From: Crocinitomicaceae bacterium
Lineage (GTDB): Bacteria; Bacteroidota; Bacteroidia; Flavobacteriales_D; Crocinitomicaceae
Direction of reading: 5' to 3'
NCBI GenBank assembly: GCA_018402525.1
Contig: JAGYIR010000009.1
Coordinates: 186,001-250,000, forward strand
DNA length: 64,000 nucleotides
The notes under the pieces are model-generated. The model was given only the letters and a program-made list of their open reading frames with translations, was not told the DNA's origin and did not search any database. Below are positions 20,658-30,420 of the stretch, piece after piece. How positions within the stretch are numbered: the stretch's first letter is position 1; every line of letters starts with the position of its first letter. The translations under genes were made by a program, and so were the position numbers.

Positions 20658-21679
20658 CCTTTTTGAATCCCAAAATGGGTGTTTAAATGTTGTATTTGCT
20701 CACTGCTACCAAGCACAAATATTTTTGACCCAGGAACTACCTTAAGGTGAATATCAGGATTAATTTGGTAGGTTCCATCACTCCCTTTATATCCAATGAT
20801 TGTGACACCAGTAATTTTTTTAGAATCAAGTTCTCCCACTGTTTTTCCCTGAAAATCAATCGGAAGTTCTTCATAAGTAATCGACTCCACATTCGTTCCC
20901 CGATTTCCTTGTACCCTAATACCATCCAAAAATTCCATCACATCAGGGTTTACAACCAGCGATGCCATGTGTGAACCTCCTATTAAATCTGGCATAATGA
21001 TATTATTTGCGCCAGCAAGTTTTAGTTTACTCACTGCGTTTGCATTTGACGCTCTAGAAATGATCAAAACATTCGGATTAAACTCTCTAGCCGTAAGCAC
21101 TGTATATAAATTGTCTGCATCTTTAGGCAGGCATGCTATGAGACTCCTTGCTGTAGCGATGCCAGCTCGTTTTAGATTATCATCATTGGTAGCGTCCCCC
21201 TTTACAAAGGCATACTCTGTTCTTGTTGAATAATCGTCAATTAAGTCTTGGTTAGTTTCAATTACAACAAACGGAACGCCTTGAGATTTCAAATCTTCCG
21301 CCGCTTGTTTACCAACCCTACCAAAACCGCAGATGATTACGTGATTTTCCATCATATTTACCTTTTTTATGGTTTTATATTCATTCAGGTACTTTTTATA
21401 TTCGCCTCCAACCAAACTTTTCGTAATGGCCGTAAGCACATAGGCAAAGGTTCCAAAACTTGAGATGATCAAAAACGAGGTGAATAATTTACCTGACACA
21501 GACAATTCACCAAGTTCTCTAAACCCGACAGTCGAGATGGTAATAATGGTCATGTAAAACGAGTCGATGAGCGACCAACCTTCGATGAGTATATAACCGA
21601 CTGTACCACCACTTGTTATTATAACGAGCAGCAGGATGAAAAAATATATTCTCTTAAAAAATTGATATCTTAAAAGCAT
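20654..21679 (-). CDS. potassium channel with RCK (TrkA-N/TrkA-C) domains
   Basis: A 341-aa protein with two membrane segments around a pore loop (TISTVGF), followed by a cytoplasmic RCK domain with NAD-binding motif GFGRVGKQAAEDL and a TrkA-C domain (about residues 240-341). The filter region reads TVGFRE, where most K+ channels have TVGYGD or TVGFGD, so selectivity may be altered. The ATG at 21677-21679 (MLLRYQFF) is preferred: it starts one base after the stop of the PspC gene, and the longer frame overlaps that gene. Confidence 0.88.
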   Translation of the reverse strand: MLLRYQFFKRIYFFILLLVIITSGGTVGYILIEGWSLIDSFYMTIITISTVGFRELGELSVSGKLFTSFLIISSFGTFAYVLTAITKSLVGGEYKKYLNEYKTIKKVNMMENHVIICGFGRVGKQAAEDLKSQGVPFVVIETNQDLIDDYSTRTEYAFVKGDATNDDNLKRAGIATARSLIACLPKDADNLYTVLTAREFNPNVLIISRASNANAVSKLKLAGANNIIMPDLIGGSHMASLVVNPDVMEFLDGIRVQGNRGTNVESITYEELPIDFQGKTVGELDSKKITGVTIIGYKGSDGTYQINPDIHLKVVPGSKIFVLGSSEQIQHLNTHFGIQKG

Positions 21680-21680
21680 C

Positions 21681-21911
21681 CTACAATTCCCAAATGGTGT
21701 TTCTTCTCTTTCTCTGAAGTTTAAAGTAATGCTTGTGTTCAAGTATCCAAGCCATAATAAGGTAGATCAACAAAGGTGAACCCAACGCTATAAATGATGA
21801 GTAAATGAACCCAAGTCGAACTTTTGAGCTATTTATACCCAACTTTCGCGCCCACCAAGCACAGACACCGAACGAACGCATTTCAAAAAAGAAAACAATT
21901 TTCTGTATCAT
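21681..21911 (-). CDS. PspC-domain protein
   Basis: A 76-aa protein of the PspC family, known from envelope-stress systems. It has the N-terminal motif RSFGVCAWWARKLGI and one or two hydrophobic stretches (LGFIYSSFIALGSPLLIYLIM, about residues 33-53). The ATG follows the stop codon of the DUF2851 gene with no gap. It shares an operon with the K+ channel, which suggests a membrane-related role. Confidence 0.8.
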   Translation of the reverse strand: MIQKIVFFFEMRSFGVCAWWARKLGINSSKVRLGFIYSSFIALGSPLLIYLIMAWILEHKHYFKLQRKRRNTIWEL

Positions 21912-23081
21912 TTATGTTTTTCCAATCAATTTAAACCCCACCTCGCAATCGAGGCATTTCTTACGACAACAATAATAGTTATATAAACCCAAAAGTCCTT
22001 GCGAATCAAAGCTGTTTTTTGGTATAATGTTTAACCGCTTCCATTTTGCCATGACTGAATTATTCTCTGCGGGAAGAAGCTCTAATAATTCAATTGCTTT
22101 ATCTCTCAATAACTCGTCCTCACTCAGCTCTGCCTTATACCACAACAGTGGAACAACAGCATTAATAATAAGCTGCTCAATCATTCCAATAGAAAATTTG
22201 GGAGTTGATAAATGCCAATGGACTTCTGTTCGCTTTATAAGTTGTTTAAACTCATCCAGCAAATCTTTGCTCGACAAGTATAAAAATGCGGTGTCAAAAT
22301 CGTAGTGCGCAGCAATCGTAGCAAACTGCTTTACGCGAACCGTTGGGAAGTTCTTTGGTCGAGTACCTTTAAAATGCCACAAGTGGGAATGTGCCGTTTC
22401 ATTTCCCAGGTGTACCAATCCGCTTTCGGCCATAATTAGTCGATAGCGTTCTTTACTAGTTTTAATAGTACTCAATTCCTCCAAAGGCACTTTTCTAATC
22501 AGTTCAAGAAATCCATGTTTGTTGATAGACGTACCGAACGCATTTGCCAGCAGATGGTAAAAAACACTAGCATCCGAGCAATTAAGTTCCTTTAACAAGC
22601 TGAGCTTACTGTCTAAGCGCTGCGTAACCATTTTGTTTTTCATGACTTCCAAAAAAACAGGATCTAGATCGTGGATTAATTTGGCGCATGGAAAATCATA
22701 GATTTTGATAAACTTCTTAATGGATTTCTTATAATGGTCCATATCAATAATATCTTTCAACTCAACCGTAGGAAGTAAATAGTTATTCTGGTACACCGGC
22801 TTATCATACTCGTAGACAACGTGCAGAATAACTCCGTTGTAGAGGTTATCGCTATGGTGATTGTGTTTGTACCAATCGGAACTTTTTACATGAACTTCTA
22901 TCTGTCCATGAAACAGCACACCATCTATTTTAACGCATCCCAAACTGAAATCTGGTCCCTTTTGGGCCTCGTTATGTAGTCCGACATCAATTATCTCAAT
23001 GGTACTTGCGTTGATGGGTTTAAGTTGATGAAAAGGAAGACGCTTGTCTCTCCATAGCTGTTGTATATAATCTTCGTGCAT
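21912..23081 (-). CDS. DUF2851 family protein
   Basis: A 389-aa protein specific to Bacteroidota, of unknown function. It has no signal peptide. The N-terminal part contains QKGPDFSLGCVKIDG and HGQIEVHVKSSDWYKH, whose conserved Asp, Glu and His residues recall a PD-(D/E)xK-like nuclease core; that reading is mine and unproven. A Cys cluster (CCRKKCLDCEVG) lies at the very C terminus and may bind metal. The ATG at 23079-23081 (MHEDYIQQLW) is the start, as the longer frame runs into the terminator hairpin. Confidence 0.85.
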   Translation of the reverse strand: MHEDYIQQLWRDKRLPFHQLKPINASTIEIIDVGLHNEAQKGPDFSLGCVKIDGVLFHGQIEVHVKSSDWYKHNHHSDNLYNGVILHVVYEYDKPVYQNNYLLPTVELKDIIDMDHYKKSIKKFIKIYDFPCAKLIHDLDPVFLEVMKNKMVTQRLDSKLSLLKELNCSDASVFYHLLANAFGTSINKHGFLELIRKVPLEELSTIKTSKERYRLIMAESGLVHLGNETAHSHLWHFKGTRPKNFPTVRVKQFATIAAHYDFDTAFLYLSSKDLLDEFKQLIKRTEVHWHLSTPKFSIGMIEQLIINAVVPLLWYKAELSEDELLRDKAIELLELLPAENNSVMAKWKRLNIIPKNSFDSQGLLGLYNYYCCRKKCLDCEVGFKLIGKT

Positions 23082-23107
23082 ACTTGTTAGGTTTGTATTG
23101 AAGATAC

Positions 23108-23145
23108 AAAAAAAAAGCATCAACTAATGTCGATGCTTTTTTTTT
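23108..23145 (-). terminator. terminator after the PorE-like gene
   Basis: GCATC (23117-23121) and GATGC (23132-23136) form the stem base, flanked by nine A on one side and nine T on the other, so it can act on both strands. It lies 18 nt past the stop codon of the OmpA-family gene. Confidence 0.82.
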
Positions 23146-23163
23146 GTAAGAAATTCTTTAGAA

Positions 23164-25293
23164 TTATGGATATTTCACAAATTCCAACAACTTAGGATCT
23201 GCTTCTGCTGCCGTAGCTGGATCAAAATCCATTGTGATTACTCTACCTTCCGTACGTCTATTGAATTGGTGAAGTAATTCAAATGTTATTTTGTCTGTTT
23301 TTCTATACTTGTTAATATAAGCTTCGGTAAGTTTGATTTCTTCAACACCTTCCATTTCTACTGGTTGGTCTACTAAGTAAACATCACCTTTTTTCCATAT
23401 AGTACGTGGCTCAGCTTCTCCTTTACCGACAGGAATCAATCTTCTTGGATCTACCCCTTTGTTCTCAACTAGATACTTATAACAAGCTTTCGCACGATTT
23501 TCAGATAATTTTTGGTTAGCTGCATCACTACCACGCGAATCCGTGTGTGAACTTAACTCAAGTACCATTCCTGGGTACTCCTCCAATAGGTCAAATACAA
23601 ACAACAATGAATCTGGTGAATTGATTGTTGAATCAACCAATAAGTCCCATTTGTTCAAAGGATAACGTACCTCTGGAAGACGAATCGGTTTTTTCGGCAA
23701 CAATGCCATGTCAATTACGAAGTTTTGATCGTAATACAATCCTTCTGTAGAGAAAGACGATCCATTTTTATCTTCATGGAATCCTTCTTTGGAAATATTG
23801 ATTTTGTATGACGTCTCTTCGTTAATGTATCTATCTCCTTGTGGACGCTTATCCCAGAACACAGCACCAGAAGCATCTGTATAACCTTCCCATGAAACAT
23901 TGTTGTTATCTGTTACGACAACTTTAACCTCTTCAATTTTCTTCTCTTTGTTTCCAAGTTCACTAACAATAACTTTCAAATCGAAAATATTTGGAGGAAG
24001 CACATACGAATAAATGTCTGGAACATATTCTCCATTGCTACTTTTTCTTTCTGAAGTAAAGTAACCCTTTTTCTCAGTCTCTTCAATCAATGCATAATCA
24101 TTATTAATACTGTTGATTGGCGCACCTAGGTTCGTCGGGTTTTCCCATTTGTTCTCTTCGCCAACTCGAGCCGCACGAAAGATATCCAAACCACCCATTC
24201 CTGGCATTCCGTCGGTCGCATAAATTAAATCGCCATTCATTGCAAACGTTGGAAATAATTCATTTCCTTTCGTATTAATCTCTGGCCCCATATTTACAGG
24301 TGCTGACCAAGAATCAGATTTTCTATCGTATTCAGTATACCATAAATCTCTTCCTCCAAAACCACCTGGCATATCGGATGCGAAAATCAAATACTTACCG
24401 TCCATTGTACAAGGGTGACCTACAGAAATTGAATCGTGATTTTTTAGATTCAATTTTGTTGGCTCTTTCCATTCCTCTTTACCCTTTGCTTCAGACATCC
24501 AGATATCACAACCTAAGTTCGACTTCTTGACATTTGGACAACGCGTAAAAAACATCGTCTTGTAGCGAGCATCGAAACACACAGTCCCTTCATTATCTTC
24601 CGTATTGATTCCCTCGCCTTTCACTAGGTAAGGTTCCGTCCAGTTGCCCTTTTTATCCAATTCAGAAACCCAAATATTCATGTAAGGCTCTCCAGTTCGT
24701 GGATCTTTATCACTACTAATTCCGCTCTCACGACCAGAACCAAAATAGAATTTTGAGGTTTTACGATCACCAATCATTGGTGCCATATCAAATTCCTTCT
24801 TATTTAACGCTTGTTGATTTTCAATGACGTGTCTTGTCTTTTCAGCAACAAATTCCTTGTTCATTTTACAGGACTCAATTCCAGCCAAAGCAACTTGATC
24901 ACCCGGAACTAACTTTAAAAATTCTTCGAAATTCTCTTGAGCTTTCTTATATTCTGCCATCATCAACAACATCTCACCGTTGTACAAATAAACCTCAGGT
25001 GCAATGTCTTGATAGTCCAATAGTAGGCATCTATCGTACCACTCATTGGCATCACGGTATCGCTCTGTCAAACGAAAAGACTCTGCCGTTTTAAAAGCCA
25101 TTTCTGCCTTTTTCTTCAAAGCTCCCTTTCCCTTTCTGGTCAACTTCGTATAAGCTTCAGCACAGAGTTTGGCTGATTCAAAATAATTTTCACTTGCGTA
25201 TGCCAATTCCGCCTTTGCCACTTGTTTGCTTTGAGCAAATACAGGAACTGAAAAGCTCATTAAAAAAAACGCTAAAACAACTTTTATCTTCAT
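23164..25293 (-). CDS. OmpA-family protein with TPR, PD40 propeller and CRD (PorE-like T9SS component)
   Basis: A 709-aa exported protein with signal peptide (residues 1-20, cleavage after VFA). In order it has TPR-like helices (about 22-140), a PD40 beta-propeller with repeats such as YFGSGRESG and IFASDMPGGFGGRDLW, a carboxypeptidase-regulatory-like domain (about 440-540), and an OmpA-like peptidoglycan-binding domain with HTDSRGSD and LSENRAKACYKYL (about 580-625). This is the architecture of PorE, a type IX secretion component of Porphyromonas. Paralogues with the same layout exist, so the exact role is uncertain. Confidence 0.85.
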   Translation of the reverse strand: MKIKVVLAFFLMSFSVPVFAQSKQVAKAELAYASENYFESAKLCAEAYTKLTRKGKGALKKKAEMAFKTAESFRLTERYRDANEWYDRCLLLDYQDIAPEVYLYNGEMLLMMAEYKKAQENFEEFLKLVPGDQVALAGIESCKMNKEFVAEKTRHVIENQQALNKKEFDMAPMIGDRKTSKFYFGSGRESGISSDKDPRTGEPYMNIWVSELDKKGNWTEPYLVKGEGINTEDNEGTVCFDARYKTMFFTRCPNVKKSNLGCDIWMSEAKGKEEWKEPTKLNLKNHDSISVGHPCTMDGKYLIFASDMPGGFGGRDLWYTEYDRKSDSWSAPVNMGPEINTKGNELFPTFAMNGDLIYATDGMPGMGGLDIFRAARVGEENKWENPTNLGAPINSINNDYALIEETEKKGYFTSERKSSNGEYVPDIYSYVLPPNIFDLKVIVSELGNKEKKIEEVKVVVTDNNNVSWEGYTDASGAVFWDKRPQGDRYINEETSYKINISKEGFHEDKNGSSFSTEGLYYDQNFVIDMALLPKKPIRLPEVRYPLNKWDLLVDSTINSPDSLLFVFDLLEEYPGMVLELSSHTDSRGSDAANQKLSENRAKACYKYLVENKGVDPRRLIPVGKGEAEPRTIWKKGDVYLVDQPVEMEGVEEIKLTEAYINKYRKTDKITFELLHQFNRRTEGRVITMDFDPATAAEADPKLLEFVKYP

Positions 25294-25437
25294 AAAATGT
25301 CTTTTTCAAATTTGGTTAATACTAACCCACTAGATGTTAGTAATAGTTTTCAAGAATGTAAAAGTAACAAAAAATCCAATTACAAAAAGCAATGTTAAAG
25401 TTATTTCACCTTACCATGAAAGAACCAATTAAATGAA

Positions 25438-26475
25438 CTATTCCGTTTTAGCGAATTTTTCCCATTTTTCAAGGACTCTAGCGAAACCTTCTGGCAACTC
25501 CGAATTTAATTCTATAAAATTATTTTTCACGGGATGTTGGAATCCTATCGTCTTAGCATGCAGGGCTTGTCCCGGAAGAAGATCGAAGCAATTCTCTATA
25601 AACTTTTTGTACTTAGCGCTGGTTGTCCCCTTGAGAATACTATCGCCGCCATATTCCAAATCGTGGAAAAGCGGGTGACCTATGTGCTTCATGTGAACGC
25701 GAATTTGGTGTGTTCTACCCGTTTCCAGCTTACATTCCACAAGTGTCACGTAGCCAAATCGTTTTATTACTTTGTAGTGAGTGACAGCATGTTTTCCCAT
25801 GTCGCCTTCGGGAAATACGTTCATTACTTTTCGGTTCTTGATTGACCTTCCTATGTTTCCCGTAACAGTGCCATCCTCTTCGACATCGCCCCAGACAAGC
25901 GCCCAATACCTTCGGTCGGTCGTTCTATCGTAAAATTGTTTTGCCAAATGCGTCAAGGCGTGCTCGGTTTTCGCAATGACCAATAGACCCGTCGTATGCT
26001 TATCCAATCGATGGACCAACCCAGGTCGTCCAAAATAATCTTGATTACGCTGTGGCAAGTGCTCAAAATGATAAACCAGCGCATTTACCATCGTTCCGGT
26101 ATAATTGCCGTAACCCGGGTGGACGACCATATTTGCAGGTTTATTTACCACGATAAGATCCTCATCTTCATACGCAATATCCAATGGAATATCCTCGGGA
26201 ATAAGTTCAATTTCGCGCACAGGATATGGCAACACAATACTCACCTCATCCCGTGCTTTAATTTTATAATTCTGTTTGACTTTTGCGCCATTCACCAAGA
26301 TGTTTCCGTTTCTTGCAGCAACCTGAATTTTATTGCGTGAAGTATTCGGAATTCTATCCATCAAGAATTTATCAATCCTCAACGTTTCCTGACCTGGATC
26401 GGCCACAAAACGATAATGTTCATACAATTCTTCAGACGTTGAGTCGTCTTCAACCTCTTCTATCTCCTCGGTCAT
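25438..26475 (-). CDS. RluA-family pseudouridine synthase (RluD-like)
   Basis: A 345-aa enzyme that isomerises uridine in 23S rRNA. It has an N-terminal S4 RNA-binding domain (about residues 32-80) and a catalytic domain with the signature PGLVHRLDKHTTGLLV, in which Asp158 is the catalytic residue. Family placement is certain, but the exact uridine position is not. Its start codon overlaps the stop of the upstream T9SS cargo gene by one base (TAATG). Confidence 0.92.
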   Translation of the reverse strand: MTEEIEEVEDDSTSEELYEHYRFVADPGQETLRIDKFLMDRIPNTSRNKIQVAARNGNILVNGAKVKQNYKIKARDEVSIVLPYPVREIELIPEDIPLDIAYEDEDLIVVNKPANMVVHPGYGNYTGTMVNALVYHFEHLPQRNQDYFGRPGLVHRLDKHTTGLLVIAKTEHALTHLAKQFYDRTTDRRYWALVWGDVEEDGTVTGNIGRSIKNRKVMNVFPEGDMGKHAVTHYKVIKRFGYVTLVECKLETGRTHQIRVHMKHIGHPLFHDLEYGGDSILKGTTSAKYKKFIENCFDLLPGQALHAKTIGFQHPVKNNFIELNSELPEGFARVLEKWEKFAKTE

Positions 26476-28703
26476 TAGTGTTTAATTAATTTGAATGTTT
26501 TGGACGACTCAGGAATTCTTACGAAATAAACTCCACTTGGATAATCGCTTAGATTTATCATTGGATCGGTCACCTGCATGATCAATTGACCTTGAATATT
26601 TCGGACTTCTGCCGTAGTGAATTCTCCTGCATCCATGCGAATATTCACCACACCAGAAGTTGGATTTGGATAGAGGACAAAAGATAACTCTTCTGATGTT
26701 TTCATCGTAATTCCTAGCAATGGATCCAAAGAAGTTGAAAAAATAGGTCGAATCATTACTGATCCTTCAATCTGCGATTCGTTCCAGCTTATGCCATTAT
26801 CGACACTAAAAAATGTTTTGTCATTGTTGATAATGTTTCTATCCAAACCAACGTTTAATCGTTCTGGTCCAAATTGTCTCCAACCAATATAAAATGTACC
26901 ACCTACGTGCACCTTCATGGTATCTAAAAAGTAGTATGTAGAAAAGAGGTTCTTTCCAATCCGATATTCTGGAGAACGCGGGAAAAATAGTTGATCTTCG
27001 TACAACACCGTTCCTGGAACACCCCCGTTATCTGCCCAAACGGTGAGTAAGAACAATTTATCAGAAACATCATCAACAGATTGCACAAAATGAATCATTG
27101 CTCCTATCAAGGAGTCCGCCTCGTAAGGCGTGTACTTGATGGCTAATCTGGCTTGATTTCCTGTTGGGCCATAGGCCGCTTCAGCGGAACCATCGTCATA
27201 GCTGTAGTAATTTTGAAAATACTGCTTGGAAATGGTCGAATCGTTCAATGTGAAATTCGAATTTTGATGTGTCGCTCTCGAAATAAATTCAAATTCCTCC
27301 ATCAAACCCGGTTTTGTTTCATCATAAAACGCACCTCCAGTAAAATCATGAAATGAATGGTAAGTCGTCCATGGCGAATAATTTAAATCGGCATTGTTCA
27401 GCGTATTTTCATCCAGTATAAAACTTCCTTCCTCAACTCCACCATACACAAGAGAAACACTTCCGTTTTCCTCATTCTCTGGAACATTATCACTATTTCT
27501 GACTACTACATGAACATTACTCGACATTTTACTTCCTGGATCCGTTTTGTAATGATCCCAAGGAATTGAAGTGAATGTTTCCAATAAGGTGTGTACTGGA
27601 TAAACGAAAGCAAAATCGCGAATCACAGTATCTTGATGCCCTGAAAACTGCCGCAAATTCACATAATCGATATGAAAATGGTCTAAACTCCCAGAGAGAC
27701 CACCGTAATTCTTAAAGCGGAATTGAAAACCACGCTTAAAGTAGTCCGTATTTTCAATAAGAATATGCCCTTGCTGAAAACTGGAAACTCCTTCACCATT
27801 TACACTCCAAACCCTATTCCATTGATCTAAATCTTTTGCATAAAACTCTAAAACCAGTGAATCTCCAGTTTCGGGAATGTCTCCAAAGCCTTCAGCCTGC
27901 CACAAGAAACTAAAGTACACTGAGTCTGCTGCAGACGTGACTGACATATCAATCGGTTTAGAGGTCAGATAATCCGCATATCCTGTAGTGGTGGTGTTAA
28001 TGGCGTAAGGAATGCCATTTTCATCTAATCCATCAAAGGAAACCACTCCAAGCGACCAAGGCTCAACTGCCCATGAGTAATTGTGATAAGCGTGATGATC
28101 TAACCAAATCAAATCAGGATCATTGACAGAAGTGAAAAATTGAGTTGCTGAGTCTTGAAACACATCGGGTTCTGGAATCCAAATTGTATCTACATCATTG
28201 GGGTAATCTAATGTGTCGTATATATAAAATGGTGGATACACATTGGTTGGAACATGTGTAACTGGATATGATGCCAATGAACCAATACGAATTTGAGTTG
28301 GTGTAAATGCTTCGTCGAAAAATGTTCCTTCTGCGACATTGATTGTTCTTTTAAAGGTCTGTTGCATCGTAAACGCAGCATCACTTGCTAATGGAACACT
28401 GGACATGTCCAATAGTTTGTAAACCTTATCAAAGGTGACTCCGGCGTCAGAGTAATCCGCATTGTAAACCTGAAATTTGTTCGTGCTAAACTCATCAAAA
28501 ACGGGAAGAGCAATAGTGTCCGGAGCGTATATAAACGTAGAATCGAAGGTGTTGGGATTCGCCTTCAATATATTGGAACTTTCTTTTTGAATATGAGGAT
28601 TGGCAGTTAACGGTCCGACTTCTTCCCACTGAGCCAAACTGGTTGTGTGCGTCAGTAAACCTACTACGAGTGTTAAAAAAAATCCTCTTGCCATACCTTT
28701 CAT
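26475..28703 (-). CDS. T9SS type A sorting domain-containing exported protein
   Basis: A 742-aa secreted or surface protein. It has a signal peptide (1-24, ending SLA) and a long beta-rich body with MAM/jelly-roll-like stretches (YFSFLWQAEGFGD, FQFRFKNYGG). The C terminus is a type A sorting domain with LYPNPTSGVVNI and a final GVYFVRI. It is probably exported through the type IX system and anchored to the surface. No enzyme signature is visible. It lies between the PASTA gene and the rluD-like gene in one operon, which is an unusual place for a cargo protein. Confidence 0.85.
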   Translation of the reverse strand: MKGMARGFFLTLVVGLLTHTTSLAQWEEVGPLTANPHIQKESSNILKANPNTFDSTFIYAPDTIALPVFDEFSTNKFQVYNADYSDAGVTFDKVYKLLDMSSVPLASDAAFTMQQTFKRTINVAEGTFFDEAFTPTQIRIGSLASYPVTHVPTNVYPPFYIYDTLDYPNDVDTIWIPEPDVFQDSATQFFTSVNDPDLIWLDHHAYHNYSWAVEPWSLGVVSFDGLDENGIPYAINTTTTGYADYLTSKPIDMSVTSAADSVYFSFLWQAEGFGDIPETGDSLVLEFYAKDLDQWNRVWSVNGEGVSSFQQGHILIENTDYFKRGFQFRFKNYGGLSGSLDHFHIDYVNLRQFSGHQDTVIRDFAFVYPVHTLLETFTSIPWDHYKTDPGSKMSSNVHVVVRNSDNVPENEENGSVSLVYGGVEEGSFILDENTLNNADLNYSPWTTYHSFHDFTGGAFYDETKPGLMEEFEFISRATHQNSNFTLNDSTISKQYFQNYYSYDDGSAEAAYGPTGNQARLAIKYTPYEADSLIGAMIHFVQSVDDVSDKLFLLTVWADNGGVPGTVLYEDQLFFPRSPEYRIGKNLFSTYYFLDTMKVHVGGTFYIGWRQFGPERLNVGLDRNIINNDKTFFSVDNGISWNESQIEGSVMIRPIFSTSLDPLLGITMKTSEELSFVLYPNPTSGVVNIRMDAGEFTTAEVRNIQGQLIMQVTDPMINLSDYPSGVYFVRIPESSKTFKLIKH

Positions 28704-28707
28704 TTAT

Positions 28708-29505
28708 TTATTCTGAAAAATTCTTATCTGCAAAAACGGATATGCTAGAGCCTGACATCACCACTCCCTCTTCTTCAAACTCTGGAGATTGGGACGTGAT
28801 TCTGGCAACCAAACTATCCGCTTCATTCTCACAACTCGGACAAGAAAGAATTAACTCCATATTCAGCATTCCCGCAACACGCTGACGCGCTTCAGAAATA
28901 GTTAAACCATACAAGTTTGGAAGCGCTTGAACAACTCCTCCTTCATTTCTTCCAACTACTAGAACGATTTTCGACCCAATAGGAATGCGCGTACCGCCCT
29001 TAATTGGTTTCCCTTTGTACTTTTGTTCCAGTACCGCGCCGTGCGACTCTTGCGAAGGTTGATACTCCAATTGATAACGGAACTCTCTGTTGCGAAGAAT
29101 TCCTTCCGCAAATCGTTGGGACTTATCTACCAAATCAGGCATTTCAACAAGCAAAGTACGTTTTGAAACCCGCACTTTAATTACTCTTCCTTCTTTTACG
29201 TATATACTAGAAATGGAAGTCGGTGCAGGATCTTGTTCTAAAATTGTTCCTTCCACCTTTGTTGGATCGTAAATGGCATCCAACACCTCGTATTTTAAAT
29301 CTGTATTCGCTAAAAGGTTGTTCAAGTTGTTTTGATTTTTTCCAATCAAATTCGGCACTTCTATTTTTTCACCATTGTTCGTTCGATAATCCAAACACGA
29401 GCGCAAAATGAAAACGCCAACAACATAAATGAGAACGATCAACCCAAAGTTGATTAAAAAGCGTTTGCTCCAAATGAAATTCCCAATTTTTTTAAGTAGT
29501 ATCAT
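28708..29505 (-). CDS. membrane-anchored PASTA-domain protein
   Basis: A 265-aa protein with a short cytoplasmic start, one membrane anchor (about residues 16-36) and three PASTA repeats (VPNLIGKNQNNLNNLL, MPDLVDKSQRFAEGIL and LPNLYGLTISEARQRV). PASTA domains bind peptidoglycan or beta-lactam-like ligands. There is no kinase or transpeptidase domain attached. In Bacteroidota this gene usually precedes rluD, as here, with one extra gene between. Confidence 0.88.
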   Translation of the reverse strand: MILLKKIGNFIWSKRFLINFGLIVLIYVVGVFILRSCLDYRTNNGEKIEVPNLIGKNQNNLNNLLANTDLKYEVLDAIYDPTKVEGTILEQDPAPTSISSIYVKEGRVIKVRVSKRTLLVEMPDLVDKSQRFAEGILRNREFRYQLEYQPSQESHGAVLEQKYKGKPIKGGTRIPIGSKIVLVVGRNEGGVVQALPNLYGLTISEARQRVAGMLNMELILSCPSCENEADSLVARITSQSPEFEEEGVVMSGSSISVFADKNFSE

Positions 29506-29536
29506 AAATATCTTTCGCTATAGCAAATATAAGGAA

Positions 29537-30220
29537 TTAGAAGTTTGGAGATAATTGATGTGACTTGTAAAAATCTTCAATTGCGTCATAAGCCTCCTGT
29601 GGAGTATCTACCAATGTAATATAATCCAAATCGCCAGCAGAAATATTGTTCTCTTGCTCCAACATCGCTGATTTAATCCACTCAATCAATCCCTCCCAAT
29701 ATTTTTTTCCTATCAAAACGACGGGTCTTCGATTGATTTTTTTCGTTTGCATCAATGTCAGAGCTTCAAAAAACTCGTCCAACGTTCCAAATCCTCCTGG
29801 TAAAACGACAAAACCTTGCGCATATTTCACAAACATCACTTTTCTGACAAAGAAATAATCGAATTCAAGATTGTGTTCTGGATCAATGTATTGGTTGTGA
29901 TTCTGCTCAAACGGCAAATCAATGTTTAATCCAACAGATTTCCCACCGCCTTCTTGCGCACCTTTATTTCCTGCTTCCATGATACCTGGCCCACCACCTG
30001 TGATAACACCATAGCCTCCTTCAGCAAGTAGACGGGACACCTCCACACCCATTTCGTAGTAGGGATTATCAGCTTGTGTTCGTGCCGATCCAAAAACAGA
30101 TACACACGGTCCGATTCGCGCCATACGCTCGTATCCGTCTACAAACTCTGCAAGAATTTTAAATATTGCCCAACTATCGTTGATTTTAATTTCGTTCCAA
30201 TCCTTTACTATTTTATTCAT
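29537..30220 (-). CDS. LOG family protein (TIGR00730)
   Basis: A 227-aa Rossmann-fold protein of the lysine-decarboxylase-like LOG family. It has GGGPGIMEAGNKGA and PGGFGTLDEFFE motifs, the signatures of nucleotide 5'-monophosphate phosphoribohydrolases (which release the base from AMP or cytokinin ribotides). Older annotations call this family lysine decarboxylase, which is not supported. It is transcribed alone, divergent from the DUF2279 gene across a 200-nt gap. Confidence 0.9.
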   Translation of the reverse strand: MNKIVKDWNEIKINDSWAIFKILAEFVDGYERMARIGPCVSVFGSARTQADNPYYEMGVEVSRLLAEGGYGVITGGGPGIMEAGNKGAQEGGGKSVGLNIDLPFEQNHNQYIDPEHNLEFDYFFVRKVMFVKYAQGFVVLPGGFGTLDEFFEALTLMQTKKINRRPVVLIGKKYWEGLIEWIKSAMLEQENNISAGDLDYITLVDTPQEAYDAIEDFYKSHQLSPNF

Positions 30221-30420
30221 GCCTAGATTCCAAATTATTTTTAAGTCGTATAAATTATATCCATCAAAACATCCACAATAAAACTCGTTGCTCGAATTTT
30301 TATTATGCTCCTTTCGACAACTTCGATTTTCGCGACCAAAAATACTATTTTAAGGTACAAATCGCGTTAAAATGAGTTGGCTTTAATAAAGATTAACGCA
30401 AATAACTTAACTTGGTCGCC

